64,000 nucleotides of DNA from Brevibacterium casei CIP 102111 (GTDB lineage Bacteria > Actinomycetota > Actinomycetes > Actinomycetales > Brevibacteriaceae): positions 1-64,000 of the forward strand of contig NZ_FXZC01000009.1 in assembly GCF_900169275.1 (NCBI RefSeq), written 5' to 3'. The notes beneath the pieces were generated by a model. That model worked only from the letters and a program-made list of their open reading frames with translations, was not told the DNA's origin and ran no database searches. The translations under genes and the position numbers were made by a program. Positions 24,826 through 33,302 of this stretch are shown piece by piece. Within the stretch, counting starts at the first letter, position 1, and each line of letters opens with the position of its first letter.

Positions 24826-25709
24826 GACTCGTCCGCACCCTTCTTGTCGCCCTCCTCGCCGTCCTGATCCCCGGGGCTCCGGCCCTCGCGGCAGACAGCA
24901 GCAGAGCCATCCAGATGTCCTGGGACGGCAGTGCCTACAGCGACACGACGACCGAGAGCTTCGTCGGGTTCCCCGTCACCGTCCCCGGTGACTCCACGTC
25001 GCGCACTCTCACGGTCCGCAACGATGGCCCTACCGGCGGCACTCTGCGGGTGAGCATCGTCAACGTCGACCTCCTCGAGACTCCGATCGCCGATGAGTTC
25101 TACGACGACCTCCGCATCACCTGGAACCGGGGATCCTCCTCGATCAGGGAGCTCGATTCCGCCGGTACGACGCAGGTCATGGAGATCCCGCTGGCCAAGG
25201 GTGCGACGAATCCGGTGACCATCGGCTACGACTTCCCGGTCGAGGCGACATCGGGCAACAGGTCGAATGTGGGTCTCCGGCAGGGTAGCTTCGATGTGCT
25301 CCTCGAACTCGGCGGTGATGACGCCGAGGCGGACGACAGCCCCGACTCGAACGCCGGGTCGAACGCGGTGGATGATTCGAGCACGGACTCGAGTGCGACG
25401 GCTGATTCGGACGCGACTGCGGAGTCGGATGCGACGGCGGGCTCTGACTCGACAGCCGATGCTGCCTCCTCCGACGCGTCAGCGGATACCGACGGCGCCT
25501 CCGGTTCGAGCTCTGCCTCCGCAGGAGCGAGCGCTGACGCCGATGTCGCAGCGAACGGAGAGTCGTCGGCGAACGGCTCTGCCGTGGTCGGTGACGGCGG
25601 GGGCGACCTGCCGCGCACCGGTGGTGCGATGTGGTGGCTCGCCGTCGTCGGTGCGATCCTCGCCGGCGTCGGTGCGGCACTCGTGCGCACCGTCCGCCGC
25701 CGCGACTGA
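24822..25709 (+). CDS. LPRTG cell-wall-anchored protein, candidate fibre anchor
   Basis: A 295-residue sortase substrate: signal peptide (LVRTLLVALLAVLIPGAPAL, cleaved near ALA-AD), a beta-sandwich-like domain of about 140 residues (25-165) with SNVGLRQGSFDVLLELGG at its end, a 90-residue Asp/Ser/Ala stalk, and the sorting signal LPRTG (263-267) with a hydrophobic helix and RTVRRRD tail. The strand pattern of its folded domain (TVPGDSTSRTLTVRNDG) resembles the GDT-containing strands of the TasA-like proteins, so it may add to the fibre and pin it to peptidoglycan, as TapA does for TasA in Bacillus; inference. GTG start overlaps the previous stop (GTGA). It is last in the operon. The sortase is not in the window. 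Confidence 0.87.
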   Translation: MRLVRTLLVALLAVLIPGAPALAADSSRAIQMSWDGSAYSDTTTESFVGFPVTVPGDSTSRTLTVRNDGPTGGTLRVSIVNVDLLETPIADEFYDDLRITWNRGSSSIRELDSAGTTQVMEIPLAKGATNPVTIGYDFPVEATSGNRSNVGLRQGSFDVLLELGGDDAEADDSPDSNAGSNAVDDSSTDSSATADSDATAESDATAGSDSTADAASSDASADTDGASGSSSASAGASADADVAANGESSANGSAVVGDGGGDLPRTGGAMWWLAVVGAILAGVGAALVRTVRRRD

Positions 25710-25827
25710 GGCACCCGCAGCGACTGAAGCACCCGCCGCGACTGAAACACCCGCAGCGACTGAAACACCCGCAGCGACTGAGGCATCCGTAGCGACTCAG
25801 GCACCCGTCGCGACCACGTCACCCGGT
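25702..25827. repeat. Seven 18-bp tandem repeats at the end of the LPRTG gene
   Basis: Units of GCGACTGAgGCACCCGCa start at 25702 (containing the gene's stop codon) and run to 25827. In another forward frame they read PAATEAPAATETPAATE, a surface-stalk-like sequence. They separate the operon from the convergent LuxR-type gene. Confidence 0.75.
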
Positions 25828-25866
25828 CCAGCCTCCCGCATACCGCCTGCCCCGCGCGGCGCCTGG

Positions 25867-28704
25867 TCAGTCCCCGACGGCGATGCCCGATTCGTGGAAC
25901 ACGGCGGCGACCTGGCTGCGTCTGCTCAGCTCGAGTTTCCGGAGCACGTTCGAGACGTGATAGCGGACCGTGGCAGGGGCGACGAAGAGCTCGGCGGCGA
26001 TCTCCTGATTGCTCCGCCCCTGTGCGAGCAGACGACTGATCTCCCGCTCACGCGCGGTGAGCGAGGAGAGGAGATCCCGCTCCGCCTGCGACACCGAGCC
26101 GAGGACGTCGCGGATGCTCGGCAGATAGGCCGCCGCGCCGATCCGCCGCACCGTCGCCAGGGATCGCTCGAGCATCGTCCGCGCCCGCGCCCGCTGGCCC
26201 TCGGCGATGAGGAACGTTCCGTAGTCGCGGAGGGTGAGCGCGTGGGGGAGTGGGAAACGGTCGTCCCCGACCGCCTCGTCGAAGAGTCGGGCCACTTCCT
26301 CCGCGCCGATCCGATCGGGGGAGAGGCCCGCCCGCTCGACACCTGCCCGTGCCTCCTCGCTCCCGGCCCCGGCGGTGCCGAGGAACCCGGAGAGCAGCCT
26401 GGCCTGCGCCCATTCGAGTGATCCCCAGTACGGCTGCCACCCCCGGCCCCGCTTGTCGATGAGGGTGCCGATGAGCTCGGCAGCCTCGCCGAGGCGTTCG
26501 AGGTCGATGAGCGCATGAGTCCGATAGTTGAGGAACCCTCGCTGGGTGCCGACGAGCGAGCGCACCCTGTGCGGGGCCGAGGCGTCGATGACGCCCTGCG
26601 GATCGCCGGCGGCCCGCGCCCGCTCGCACTCGGCGTTGACGATCATGTCAGCGGCGTACGGCTGCCAGGCCAGACTCGTCTGCCGGTCCGTCTGCGCGTC
26701 GAGGTCGATGAAGTCGGGCACCCCGCGGACCGCATTCACCCACGCCTGCAGGCCGCTCAGCGGCAGCCTCGTCTCGACGTCGATCGTGCTTCCGCTCGAC
26801 TCCGTGGCGAGTTCGACGAGCTCGGCCGCCTCATCGAGCGATCCGAGCAGCGAGGTCGTGTGCGCGTGGATCAGCCGGACCGTGCCCTCTCCCCATGTGC
26901 GTCCCACCTGCTCGAGGAGGTCGACGGCGGTCGCCGCCAGCGAACGGGACCGGTTGATCTCACCGATCATCATCGCCACGATCGCGAGCGGCGTGAGCGC
27001 ATCCACCTTGTGCGGCGACGGCGGGAGGGCGAGGACCTGCGGCACAAGGTCATCGAGCATGCCGGAGACGGTGACGGCATCGGAGACGACGACGGACTGG
27101 AGCATCGTCAGGGTATCCAGGAGCACGAGGACCGGTCCGGGGGCGACCATCCACGCGAGATCGGGATCGCTCACCTCCTCCGGTGTCTCCGGTCCGCGGG
27201 CGATGATCGCCTTGGCCTCGGCGACGACAGCAGGCAGCTGGTCGTAGTCCTGACTGCGGATGACCTCGACGACGGAGAGGAAGCCGGCATAGGCCTGCAG
27301 GGTGCGCACATCGGCATCCGCGTGCTCGAGCGCGAGGAACTTCGCCAACCGCGCCCGGGGGAACTCCTGGTCCTTGCGGTAGGCCATGATCGTGAGCATG
27401 ATGCACTCCCTCACCGGTGTCTCCGGCAGGGCTTCGAACTCGGGGGCGAGGTCGAAGAGCGAGTACACGGTCTTGTTCTCCATATTGATGAGGCCGAGCC
27501 GGATGAGGAGCGCATCCCGGTCGCTGCCGGTCGCCAAGTCGAGGCTGCGCCGGAGCACATCGTTGATCGTCGCATAGCTGCGTCTGACCACGGCGTCGTC
27601 GATGAACTCCCGGACCGCCTCGGCGAGTTCCGGACTCCATTCGGCGGCCCCGCTGAGCGAATACCACATCCTCCGGAACCCCTGCGCGCTCGGTGCCAGG
27701 GCCCGGTAGATCGCCTGGGCCCGAGCGCGCGGGAGCATCTGCCGCACCGCGTGGGCGATGAGCGAATGCCGTGGGGACACCGTCGAACCGAACCCGGACT
27801 CCGTGAGCACGGAGGCGGCGACAGCGGGACCGATCTCGACGTCCTCGCCGAGGCGGTCGGCCACCTCGGCGACGGTCGTCGGTCTGGTCTCCGGACCCGC
27901 ACAGCAGACGATCTCCACGGCCGCCTTCGCGGCGGGCGGCAGCATGTGGAACGGTCCGAGAAGGGGGTTGCGCGCCGGTTCGACGCCGCGGATGGGGATG
28001 TCCCAGAGGAGGTGGAGCTTGTTGCGCTCCTGCGGGGTGATGCGGCGGAAGATGCTGTCGATGCCGAGGAACGACCCGCCCGTCGAATTGCGCAGCGTCT
28101 CGGCGGTGAACGGGGAGATCGACGCCCCGAGCACGTCGACGGCCAGGGCCCGGATCTCCTCGACGCTGAGCGGCTCGAGGACCTTCGTGATCCCTCCAGG
28201 GGTCGATTCGGCGAGATCGGCGAAGAACGTCATCGCGGTCGAATCCATGTCGGGCAGTCGTGCGGCGACGACGATGAAGAGTCCCTGTCGCATCACGCGC
28301 GGCACGATGTAGCGGAGCACCAGCCGGGATTCGATGTCGATCCACTGGGCGTCGTCGACGATGATCGTCCGCAGTCGGCCGTCGCCCTTGTCCATGAGCC
28401 CGAGCAGGATCTCCCGGGCGATCTCCATCGGCGGACGAGTCGGATCGATGATCGGAAAGGGAGCGGCGCAGGTGCTCAGGAGCCGTTCGATGAAGCTGTA
28501 CGGGATCTCCTTCTCGAACTCGTCGGCGGTGGCGAAGCAGACCGTCGACGCTGCGATCATCCGCTCGCCGATCGCGCGCAGCAGCCAGGTCTTGCCGGTC
28601 CCCGCGTAGCCGGAGACCATGAAGAGCAGGCCGTGCTCGGTCACGGCCCGTGTGCAGGTGTCGTCGACCAGGCGGTCGCGTGCTCTGATGGGGCTCAAAG
28701 TCAC
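25867..28704 (-). CDS. LuxR-family transcriptional regulator with AAA-type ATPase (LAL/MalT-like)
   Basis: A 945-residue regulator. The ATPase core starts near residue 10, with Walker A SGYAGTGKTW (31-40) and Walker B LRTIIVDDAQWID (111-123). A long helical TPR-like middle follows, and the C-terminal LuxR HTH is LTAREREISRLLAQGRSNQE, then AAELFVAPATVRYHV (about 880-940). Such LAL proteins activate operons after binding an inducer. GTG at 28704 is chosen because AAAGGA lies 8 bases upstream; another in-frame GTG at 28761 lacks one. It converges on the surface operon and is the only large regulator near it, so it is a candidate controller, not proven. Confidence 0.9.
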   Translation of the reverse strand: MTLSPIRARDRLVDDTCTRAVTEHGLLFMVSGYAGTGKTWLLRAIGERMIAASTVCFATADEFEKEIPYSFIERLLSTCAAPFPIIDPTRPPMEIAREILLGLMDKGDGRLRTIIVDDAQWIDIESRLVLRYIVPRVMRQGLFIVVAARLPDMDSTAMTFFADLAESTPGGITKVLEPLSVEEIRALAVDVLGASISPFTAETLRNSTGGSFLGIDSIFRRITPQERNKLHLLWDIPIRGVEPARNPLLGPFHMLPPAAKAAVEIVCCAGPETRPTTVAEVADRLGEDVEIGPAVAASVLTESGFGSTVSPRHSLIAHAVRQMLPRARAQAIYRALAPSAQGFRRMWYSLSGAAEWSPELAEAVREFIDDAVVRRSYATINDVLRRSLDLATGSDRDALLIRLGLINMENKTVYSLFDLAPEFEALPETPVRECIMLTIMAYRKDQEFPRARLAKFLALEHADADVRTLQAYAGFLSVVEVIRSQDYDQLPAVVAEAKAIIARGPETPEEVSDPDLAWMVAPGPVLVLLDTLTMLQSVVVSDAVTVSGMLDDLVPQVLALPPSPHKVDALTPLAIVAMMIGEINRSRSLAATAVDLLEQVGRTWGEGTVRLIHAHTTSLLGSLDEAAELVELATESSGSTIDVETRLPLSGLQAWVNAVRGVPDFIDLDAQTDRQTSLAWQPYAADMIVNAECERARAAGDPQGVIDASAPHRVRSLVGTQRGFLNYRTHALIDLERLGEAAELIGTLIDKRGRGWQPYWGSLEWAQARLLSGFLGTAGAGSEEARAGVERAGLSPDRIGAEEVARLFDEAVGDDRFPLPHALTLRDYGTFLIAEGQRARARTMLERSLATVRRIGAAAYLPSIRDVLGSVSQAERDLLSSLTAREREISRLLAQGRSNQEIAAELFVAPATVRYHVSNVLRKLELSRRSQVAAVFHESGIAVGD

Positions 28705-28833
28705 TTCGGGATTCCTTTGTGGGTGGGGAGTGCTGCCCCTCCATGATCGGACATCGTTCACAACAGATGCTGTCAGTCATGATGTGAGGCGCAACTCGTT
28801 ATTCGACCGTAATAGATGGTGAGGTCCGCGCGC

Positions 28834-28839
28834 TACGCT
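28834..28839 (+). promoter_or_regulatory. -10 element of a leaderless promoter (winged-helix protein)
   Basis: TACGCT, then 6 bases, then the ATG at 28846. Confidence 0.5.
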
Positions 28840-28845
28840 GAGTCC

Positions 28846-29928
28846 ATGGACTCAGCCCAGATCTCGGCGGCTCGCATGATCTCCTCAGGTCTCGTCGGGT
28901 CCGATGCCCTCACCCTCGCCGAGGCGGTCCGTCGGCTCGCGTGCGTGCAGGCCCAGGCGCTCGGCGGGGCGCTCGTCTCCGTGGCGCTGCGCACGCAGAC
29001 CCGGGACCTCGCCGAAGTGCGGGCGGAGATCGAGGCCGGATCGATCGTGCGCACGTGGACCCAGCGCGGCACGGTCCACCTCACGACTGCCGAGGACGTC
29101 GGGTGGATCCTCCGCCTCACCGCGCCGCGGCGGTGGAAAACCGAAGCCACCCGGCGGGCCCACTTCGGCGTCGACGAACCGCTGCTCGAGACCGCCGCCG
29201 CCCTCGTGGAGGCGGCCATCGCCGACCGCGGCCCGCTCAGCCGGGAGGACCTCGTCGCCAGCCTCGCCCCGCTGATGACAGGAATCTCCGAGGACGAGGA
29301 GTACGGACGACAGCGGCACCTCATCACCAACCTCTCGATGCAGGGTCTGCTCATCCAGTCCGGGTTCGTGCCCGGGCGCGACGAACTCGCCTTCGCCCTG
29401 CGCGATCCCTCCGCCGACACGGCCGTCGACACCGAGTCCGCCCTCGTCGAATGGATGCGCCGCTACGTTCTCGGTCACGGACCGGTCACCGTCGACGACG
29501 CAACCCGATGGACGGATCTGCCCAAGACCCCGATCCGCGCCGACCTGGCCTCACTCGTCGACTCGGGCGACATCGCGGCCGTGACGATCGACGACGTCGA
29601 ACACGTCCAGGCCCCCGACCTCGAGGACCGCCTGTCCGTCTGGGAGGACGCCGCCCACGCGCTCACCCTGCTGCCGGGATTCGACGAGCTCATCCTCGGC
29701 TACAAGGACCGCAGCTGCACCCTCGACCCCGGCCACGAGCGCGCCGTCGTCCCCGGCGGCAACGGCATGTTCAAGAACACCGTCGTCGAGGGCACACGCG
29801 TGCGCGGCACGTGGAAGCGCTCACCGAAGAAGAGCGGCCCGCGCGTCCTCGTCGACCCCTTTCCGGGGGAGACGATCGACGCGGAGCGAGTCGACGCCGT
29901 CGCGAGCACCCATCCGGCGTTCGTCTGA
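28846..29928 (+). CDS. Winged-helix DNA-binding domain protein (HTH_42/YcaQ-like)
   Basis: A 360-residue protein of the winged-helix DNA-binding family PF06224, recognised by AEVRAEIEAGSIVRTWTQRG, then TVHLTTAEDVGWIL near the N-terminus, and by the late LLPGFDELILGYKDR and FPGETIDAERVDAVA-type segments. Some members (AlkZ/YcaQ) are DNA glycosylases that unhook interstrand crosslinks; the catalytic QxQ/QxD-type motif of AlkZ may correspond to VQAQALGG near residue 28-35, as QAQ is present. Either DNA repair or a related activity is likely. The ATG at 28846 lies 6 bases after TACGCT (leaderless), preferred over an ATG 10 codons upstream. Confidence 0.8.
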   Translation: MDSAQISAARMISSGLVGSDALTLAEAVRRLACVQAQALGGALVSVALRTQTRDLAEVRAEIEAGSIVRTWTQRGTVHLTTAEDVGWILRLTAPRRWKTEATRRAHFGVDEPLLETAAALVEAAIADRGPLSREDLVASLAPLMTGISEDEEYGRQRHLITNLSMQGLLIQSGFVPGRDELAFALRDPSADTAVDTESALVEWMRRYVLGHGPVTVDDATRWTDLPKTPIRADLASLVDSGDIAAVTIDDVEHVQAPDLEDRLSVWEDAAHALTLLPGFDELILGYKDRSCTLDPGHERAVVPGGNGMFKNTVVEGTRVRGTWKRSPKKSGPRVLVDPFPGETIDAERVDAVASTHPAFV

Positions 29929-29978
29929 GGGTTCGTCCGAGAGTTCGTTCAAGAGTTCGTTCAAGGAGGAGCAGGCAC

Positions 29979-30902
29979 ATGCGCATCGGGATCATCGTCA
30001 ACCCGGTCCACGCCCGGACGCACCGCGCCCACCACCGCCTCGTCGGTCTGCTCACCGCACTCGACATCCGATACCGCACCACCTCGACGACCCCGGAGGC
30101 CCCCGGGTCACGGCAGGCGCAGGACCTCGTCGACTGGGGCGCCGAGGCGGTCGTCCTCCTCGGCGGGGACGGCACCCTCCGATCCGCCGCCCCCGTCCTC
30201 GCGACCGCAGGGGTCCCCGTCCTCGTCGTCCCCACGGGCACAGCCAATGTCTTCTCCCGCGGGTTCGGCCTCCACACGGCACGGTCAGGTCTGGCGCTGT
30301 GCGAGGACTTCCTCCACGGAGCCGTCTCCCAGGCGGGCGTCCCCATCTCGGTCGCTGAGTTCCTCGACGCCTCTGGTGCGGTCCGGCACGAGCACTTCCT
30401 CTCGCTGGCGGGCATCGGCGGCGATGCGCGCGCCGTCGCCGCCCACGACCGCGCGTGGGGGCTGCTCGGCTATGCGAGAGGCGCGCTGCTCGCGCTCTTC
30501 GCCCCGCAGCTGACAGCGCGCATCGACGGCGAGGAACTCGAGGTCTGGTCGGTCATGGCCGCCAAGACGCGGCGTCCCGCAGGTCCCGTCCCGGTCTTCC
30601 CCGGCGCCGAGGCGGTGAGCGAAGACCTCGAATTCCTCGCCGTCGTCCTCGGGCCCGGTGCGGCGGCCCGTCGCCTCGGCGAGTGGGTCGGCATCGGTGC
30701 CGCCTGCCTGCGCGGGCACCCCGAACGGGACCCGGCGATGCGCTACTGGACAGCACGGCGGTCGACGATCACCGTCTCGGAGCCTGCGCCGATCGAGCTC
30801 GACGGCGACCACCTCGGCGAGGCGGTCGCCGTCGAGATCGACACCGGGGAGCTCATGCTCGACGTCATCGTCCCCGCCGAATCGAGGTCGCACCGACGCT
30901 GA
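29979..30902 (+). CDS. Diacylglycerol kinase-family lipid kinase (YegS/DagK-like)
   Basis: A 307-residue protein of the diacylglycerol/sphingosine kinase fold. MRIGIIVNPVHARTH opens the Rossmann-like nucleotide-binding half; LLGGDGTLRSAAPV (about 62-75) is the ATP-binding GGDGT motif, and VPTGTANVFSRGFG (about 84-97) the conserved GT(A/G)N substrate motif. The C-terminal beta-sandwich ends with PIELDGDHLGE, also typical (DGE/DGD). It phosphorylates a lipid, possibly diacylglycerol in phospholipid recycling. AAGGAGGA precedes the ATG. Short repeats GAGTTCGTTCAA fill the 50 bases after the winged-helix gene, so the two may form one transcript. Confidence 0.9.
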   Translation: MRIGIIVNPVHARTHRAHHRLVGLLTALDIRYRTTSTTPEAPGSRQAQDLVDWGAEAVVLLGGDGTLRSAAPVLATAGVPVLVVPTGTANVFSRGFGLHTARSGLALCEDFLHGAVSQAGVPISVAEFLDASGAVRHEHFLSLAGIGGDARAVAAHDRAWGLLGYARGALLALFAPQLTARIDGEELEVWSVMAAKTRRPAGPVPVFPGAEAVSEDLEFLAVVLGPGAAARRLGEWVGIGAACLRGHPERDPAMRYWTARRSTITVSEPAPIELDGDHLGEAVAVEIDTGELMLDVIVPAESRSHRR

Positions 30903-30964
30903 CCGGTCTCCCGGGCGCCGCGACGGCTCAGCGGCGATTGACCAGCGGCGGTAGACCAGCGGCG

Positions 30965-31077
30965 ACCCAGTGACAGGCTCGGCCGCGTCAGCTCAGCGGC
31001 GACCCCGGCTCGGCGACGGCCCAGCGGCGGGCTCAGCGGCGGCCCAGTGACAGGCTCGGCCGCGTTAGCTCAGCGGC
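30965..31077. repeat. 36-bp direct repeat within a low-complexity gap
   Basis: CCCAGTGACAGGCTCGGCCG begins copies at 30965-31000 and 31042-31077, with one mismatch. The whole 30903-31105 gap is built of CAGCGGCG-rich units. No gene is seen. Confidence 0.65.
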
Positions 31078-31105
31078 GGCCCTGCGACAGCTCAGCCGCG
31101 CCGCC

Positions 31106-32731
31106 TCAGCGGCGGCGGCGCGAGGTGCCGAAGATGCCGCGGGCGATCTCCCTGGCCGCAGTCCGGGTGAACTGCTTGAACGCGGAGGAGTTGACGACCT
31201 GCGAGAAGAGGTTCTCCTCCTTCTTCTCGGGAGCCTTCGACTGCGACCGCGGTGCCGGATCCTCGGGGAACGGGACCTTGTCTGCCGAGCCTGCGGCCCC
31301 CGACTCGGCGCCTGCGGACCCCGACTCGGCGCCTGCTGTGCCCTGCCCGGCGGCCTTGTCCTCGGCCTCCTTCGCTGCGGTTCCGCCTTCGAGACGGGCG
31401 GTGAGGATCTCACGGGCGGACTCGTTGTCGATCGCAGTGCCGTACTTCTTCTGCTGCGGGGAAGCGGCCACGGCGGCACGGACCTCGTCCTCGCTCATCG
31501 GGCCGATCTTCGACTCCGGGGCGCGCATCCGGGTCGGGGCAACGGGAGTCGGGGCGCCGTCGGGATCCATGACGGTGACGACGGCTTCGCCGATGCCGAG
31601 CGAGGTGAGCAGCTCCTCGAGGTCGTAGTCGGATTTCGGGAAGGTCTGCACCGTGGCCTTGAGCGCCTTCTGGTCATTGGGCGTGTGCGCTCGCAGCTGG
31701 TGCTGGATCCGGGAGCCGAGCTGGGCGAGGACGTCCTCGGGGACGTCCTTCGGCGTCTGCGTGACGAAGAAGACGCCGACGCCCTTCGAGCGGATGAGGC
31801 GCACGGTCTGAGTCACCGACTCGAGGAACGCCTTCGACGCGTCGGCGAAGAGGAGGTGGGCCTCGTCGAAGAAGAAGACGAGGGAGGGCTTGTCCGCATC
31901 GCCGACCTCGGGCAGATCCTGGAAGAGGTCCGCGAGCAGCCACATGAGGAACGTCGAGAAGAGCGCGGGGGACTGGCTGAGCTTCTGCAGCTCGAGCACG
32001 GAGACGATGCCCGCGCCGTTCTCGTCGACGCGGAGCAGGTCGGCGGTGTCGAACTCGGGTTCGCCGAAGAAGACGTCGCCGCCCTGCGCGGAGAGTTCGG
32101 CGATCTTGCGGAGGATGACGCCGACGGTCGCCTTCGATGCCCCGCCGATGCCCTCGAGCTCGGCCTTGCCCTCATCCGAGGTGAGGTAGGTGAGCACCGC
32201 CCGGAGGTCGGAGAGGTCGAGGAGCGCGAGACCGGCCTTGTCCGCGTAGTGGAAGACGAGGGAGAGGACCGATTCCTGGGTGTCGTTGAGTTCGAGGACC
32301 TTCGAGAGCAGGATGGGCCCGAACGAGGTCACGGTCGCCCGGATCGGAGTCCCGAGTCCGGAGTCGCCGAGGGTGTAGAACTCCGTCGGGTTCGCCTTCG
32401 GGTCCCACTCCTGACCGGCGGCCTCGAGGCGCTTGGTGAGCTTGTCCGAGGGCACCCCGGGCGCCCCGATGCCCGAGAGGTCGCCCTTGATGTCGGAGGC
32501 GAAGACGGGAACGCCCGCGCGGGAGAGCTGCTCGGCGAGGACCTGGAGGGTGACGGTCTTGCCGGTGCCGGTGGCCCCGGCGACGAGTCCGTGCCGGTTG
32601 AGCATCGAGAGTGGAATCGAGATGGGTACGTCCGGTGCCGGGGTCTCCCCGTCGAGCGCCACCCCCAGGTCGAGGGTGGCGCCGTCGAAGGTGTATCCGG
32701 TCTTGAGCGTGTCGATCGCCTCAGTCGTCAT
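31106..32731 (-). CDS. HerA-like ATPase (DUF853 family)
   Basis: A 541-residue hexameric-helicase-type ATPase of the DUF853/HerA-like group. Walker A is VAGATGTGKTVTLQVLAEQL (about 40-59), Walker B is LVFFFDEAHLLF near 280-290, followed by FVTQTPKDVPEDVLAQLGSR containing the sensor-like TQ. The C-terminal 120 residues are a charged, Ala/Glu/Pro-rich linker ending in a basic FGTSRRRR tail. True HerA works with NurA in DNA-end processing; no nuclease is adjacent, and DUF853 proteins of this type are widespread in actinobacteria with unknown role. The ATG at 32731 lies inside the 3' end of pdxT (11-base overlap), so translation is coupled to pdxT. Confidence 0.85.
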   Translation of the reverse strand: MTTEAIDTLKTGYTFDGATLDLGVALDGETPAPDVPISIPLSMLNRHGLVAGATGTGKTVTLQVLAEQLSRAGVPVFASDIKGDLSGIGAPGVPSDKLTKRLEAAGQEWDPKANPTEFYTLGDSGLGTPIRATVTSFGPILLSKVLELNDTQESVLSLVFHYADKAGLALLDLSDLRAVLTYLTSDEGKAELEGIGGASKATVGVILRKIAELSAQGGDVFFGEPEFDTADLLRVDENGAGIVSVLELQKLSQSPALFSTFLMWLLADLFQDLPEVGDADKPSLVFFFDEAHLLFADASKAFLESVTQTVRLIRSKGVGVFFVTQTPKDVPEDVLAQLGSRIQHQLRAHTPNDQKALKATVQTFPKSDYDLEELLTSLGIGEAVVTVMDPDGAPTPVAPTRMRAPESKIGPMSEDEVRAAVAASPQQKKYGTAIDNESAREILTARLEGGTAAKEAEDKAAGQGTAGAESGSAGAESGAAGSADKVPFPEDPAPRSQSKAPEKKEENLFSQVVNSSAFKQFTRTAAREIARGIFGTSRRRR

Positions 32732-33302
32732 GGCCCAATCTTCGCACGAACTCCGCGTGGAGTCTCGTGTCCGGACCCAACTCCGGATGGAAGCTCGCGC
32801 CCCAGACGTCTCCCTGCCGGACGAGGACCGCGGTCCCGCCGTGACGGGCGAGCACCTCGGCGCTTCCGGTGTCGACGATCTGCGGGGCACGGATGAACGT
32901 GCCGTCGAAATCCGGGGTCATCCCGGTGATCGTCAGGGGAGCGACGAACGACTCCCGCTGCCGACCGTAGGCGTTGCGGGCGACCGTGATGTCGAGCCCG
33001 CCGAGGCGGTCGAAGCCTGCCAGCGAATCATCGGTGAGGCGGTCGGCGAGGAGGATGAGTCCGGCACAGGTGCCGAAGACCGGCAGACCGTCCCGGATCC
33101 TCTCGCCGAGGCGGCCGAAGAGTCCCGTGGGGGCGGCGAGCCTGACCATGGCGCTCGACTCCCCGCCGGGCAGGACGATCCCGTCGAGTCCGTCGAGGTG
33201 CTCGGGGCGGGTGACCTTGCGGGTCCCGACCCCCAGGGAGCCGAGCACGCTCAGGTGCTCGCGGAACGCTCCCTGGAGGGCGAGGACGCCGACCGTCACC
33301 AT
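32721..33302 (-). CDS. pdxT: Pyridoxal 5'-phosphate synthase glutaminase subunit PdxT
   Basis: A 193-residue class I glutaminase. [14 protein letters not shown] starts the family; LPGGESSAM (about 45-53) is the conserved GGES motif; the catalytic Cys is in [12 protein letters not shown] (about 76-87); the His-Glu of the triad is [10 protein letters not shown] near 170. It releases ammonia from glutamine and channels it to PdxS. Its ATG overlaps the PdxS stop (ATGGTGA arrangement) and its end overlaps the HerA-like gene, giving a tightly coupled pdxS-pdxT-herA-like operon. Confidence 0.96.
   Translation of the reverse strand: MVTVGVLALQGAFREHLSVLGSLGVGTRKVTRPEHLDGLDGIVLPGGESSAMVRLAAPTGLFGRLGERIRDGLPVFGTCAGLILLADRLTDDSLAGFDRLGGLDITVARNAYGRQRESFVAPLTITGMTPDFDGTFIRAPQIVDTGSAEVLARHGGTAVLVRQGDVWGASFHPELGPDTRLHAEFVRRLGHDD

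Noticed and set aside
26515..28746. 743-residue open frame on the plus strand opposite the LuxR-type regulator
   Set aside because: Antisense shadow of a high-GC gene: composition dominated by Arg, Gly, Asp and His without recognisable domains, while the minus strand encodes clear Walker and HTH motifs.
31106..32731. HerA-type defence module
   Set aside because: No Sir2, NurA or other nuclease beside it; the neighbours are pdxT and a lipid kinase, and DUF853 ATPases are common in actinobacteria.
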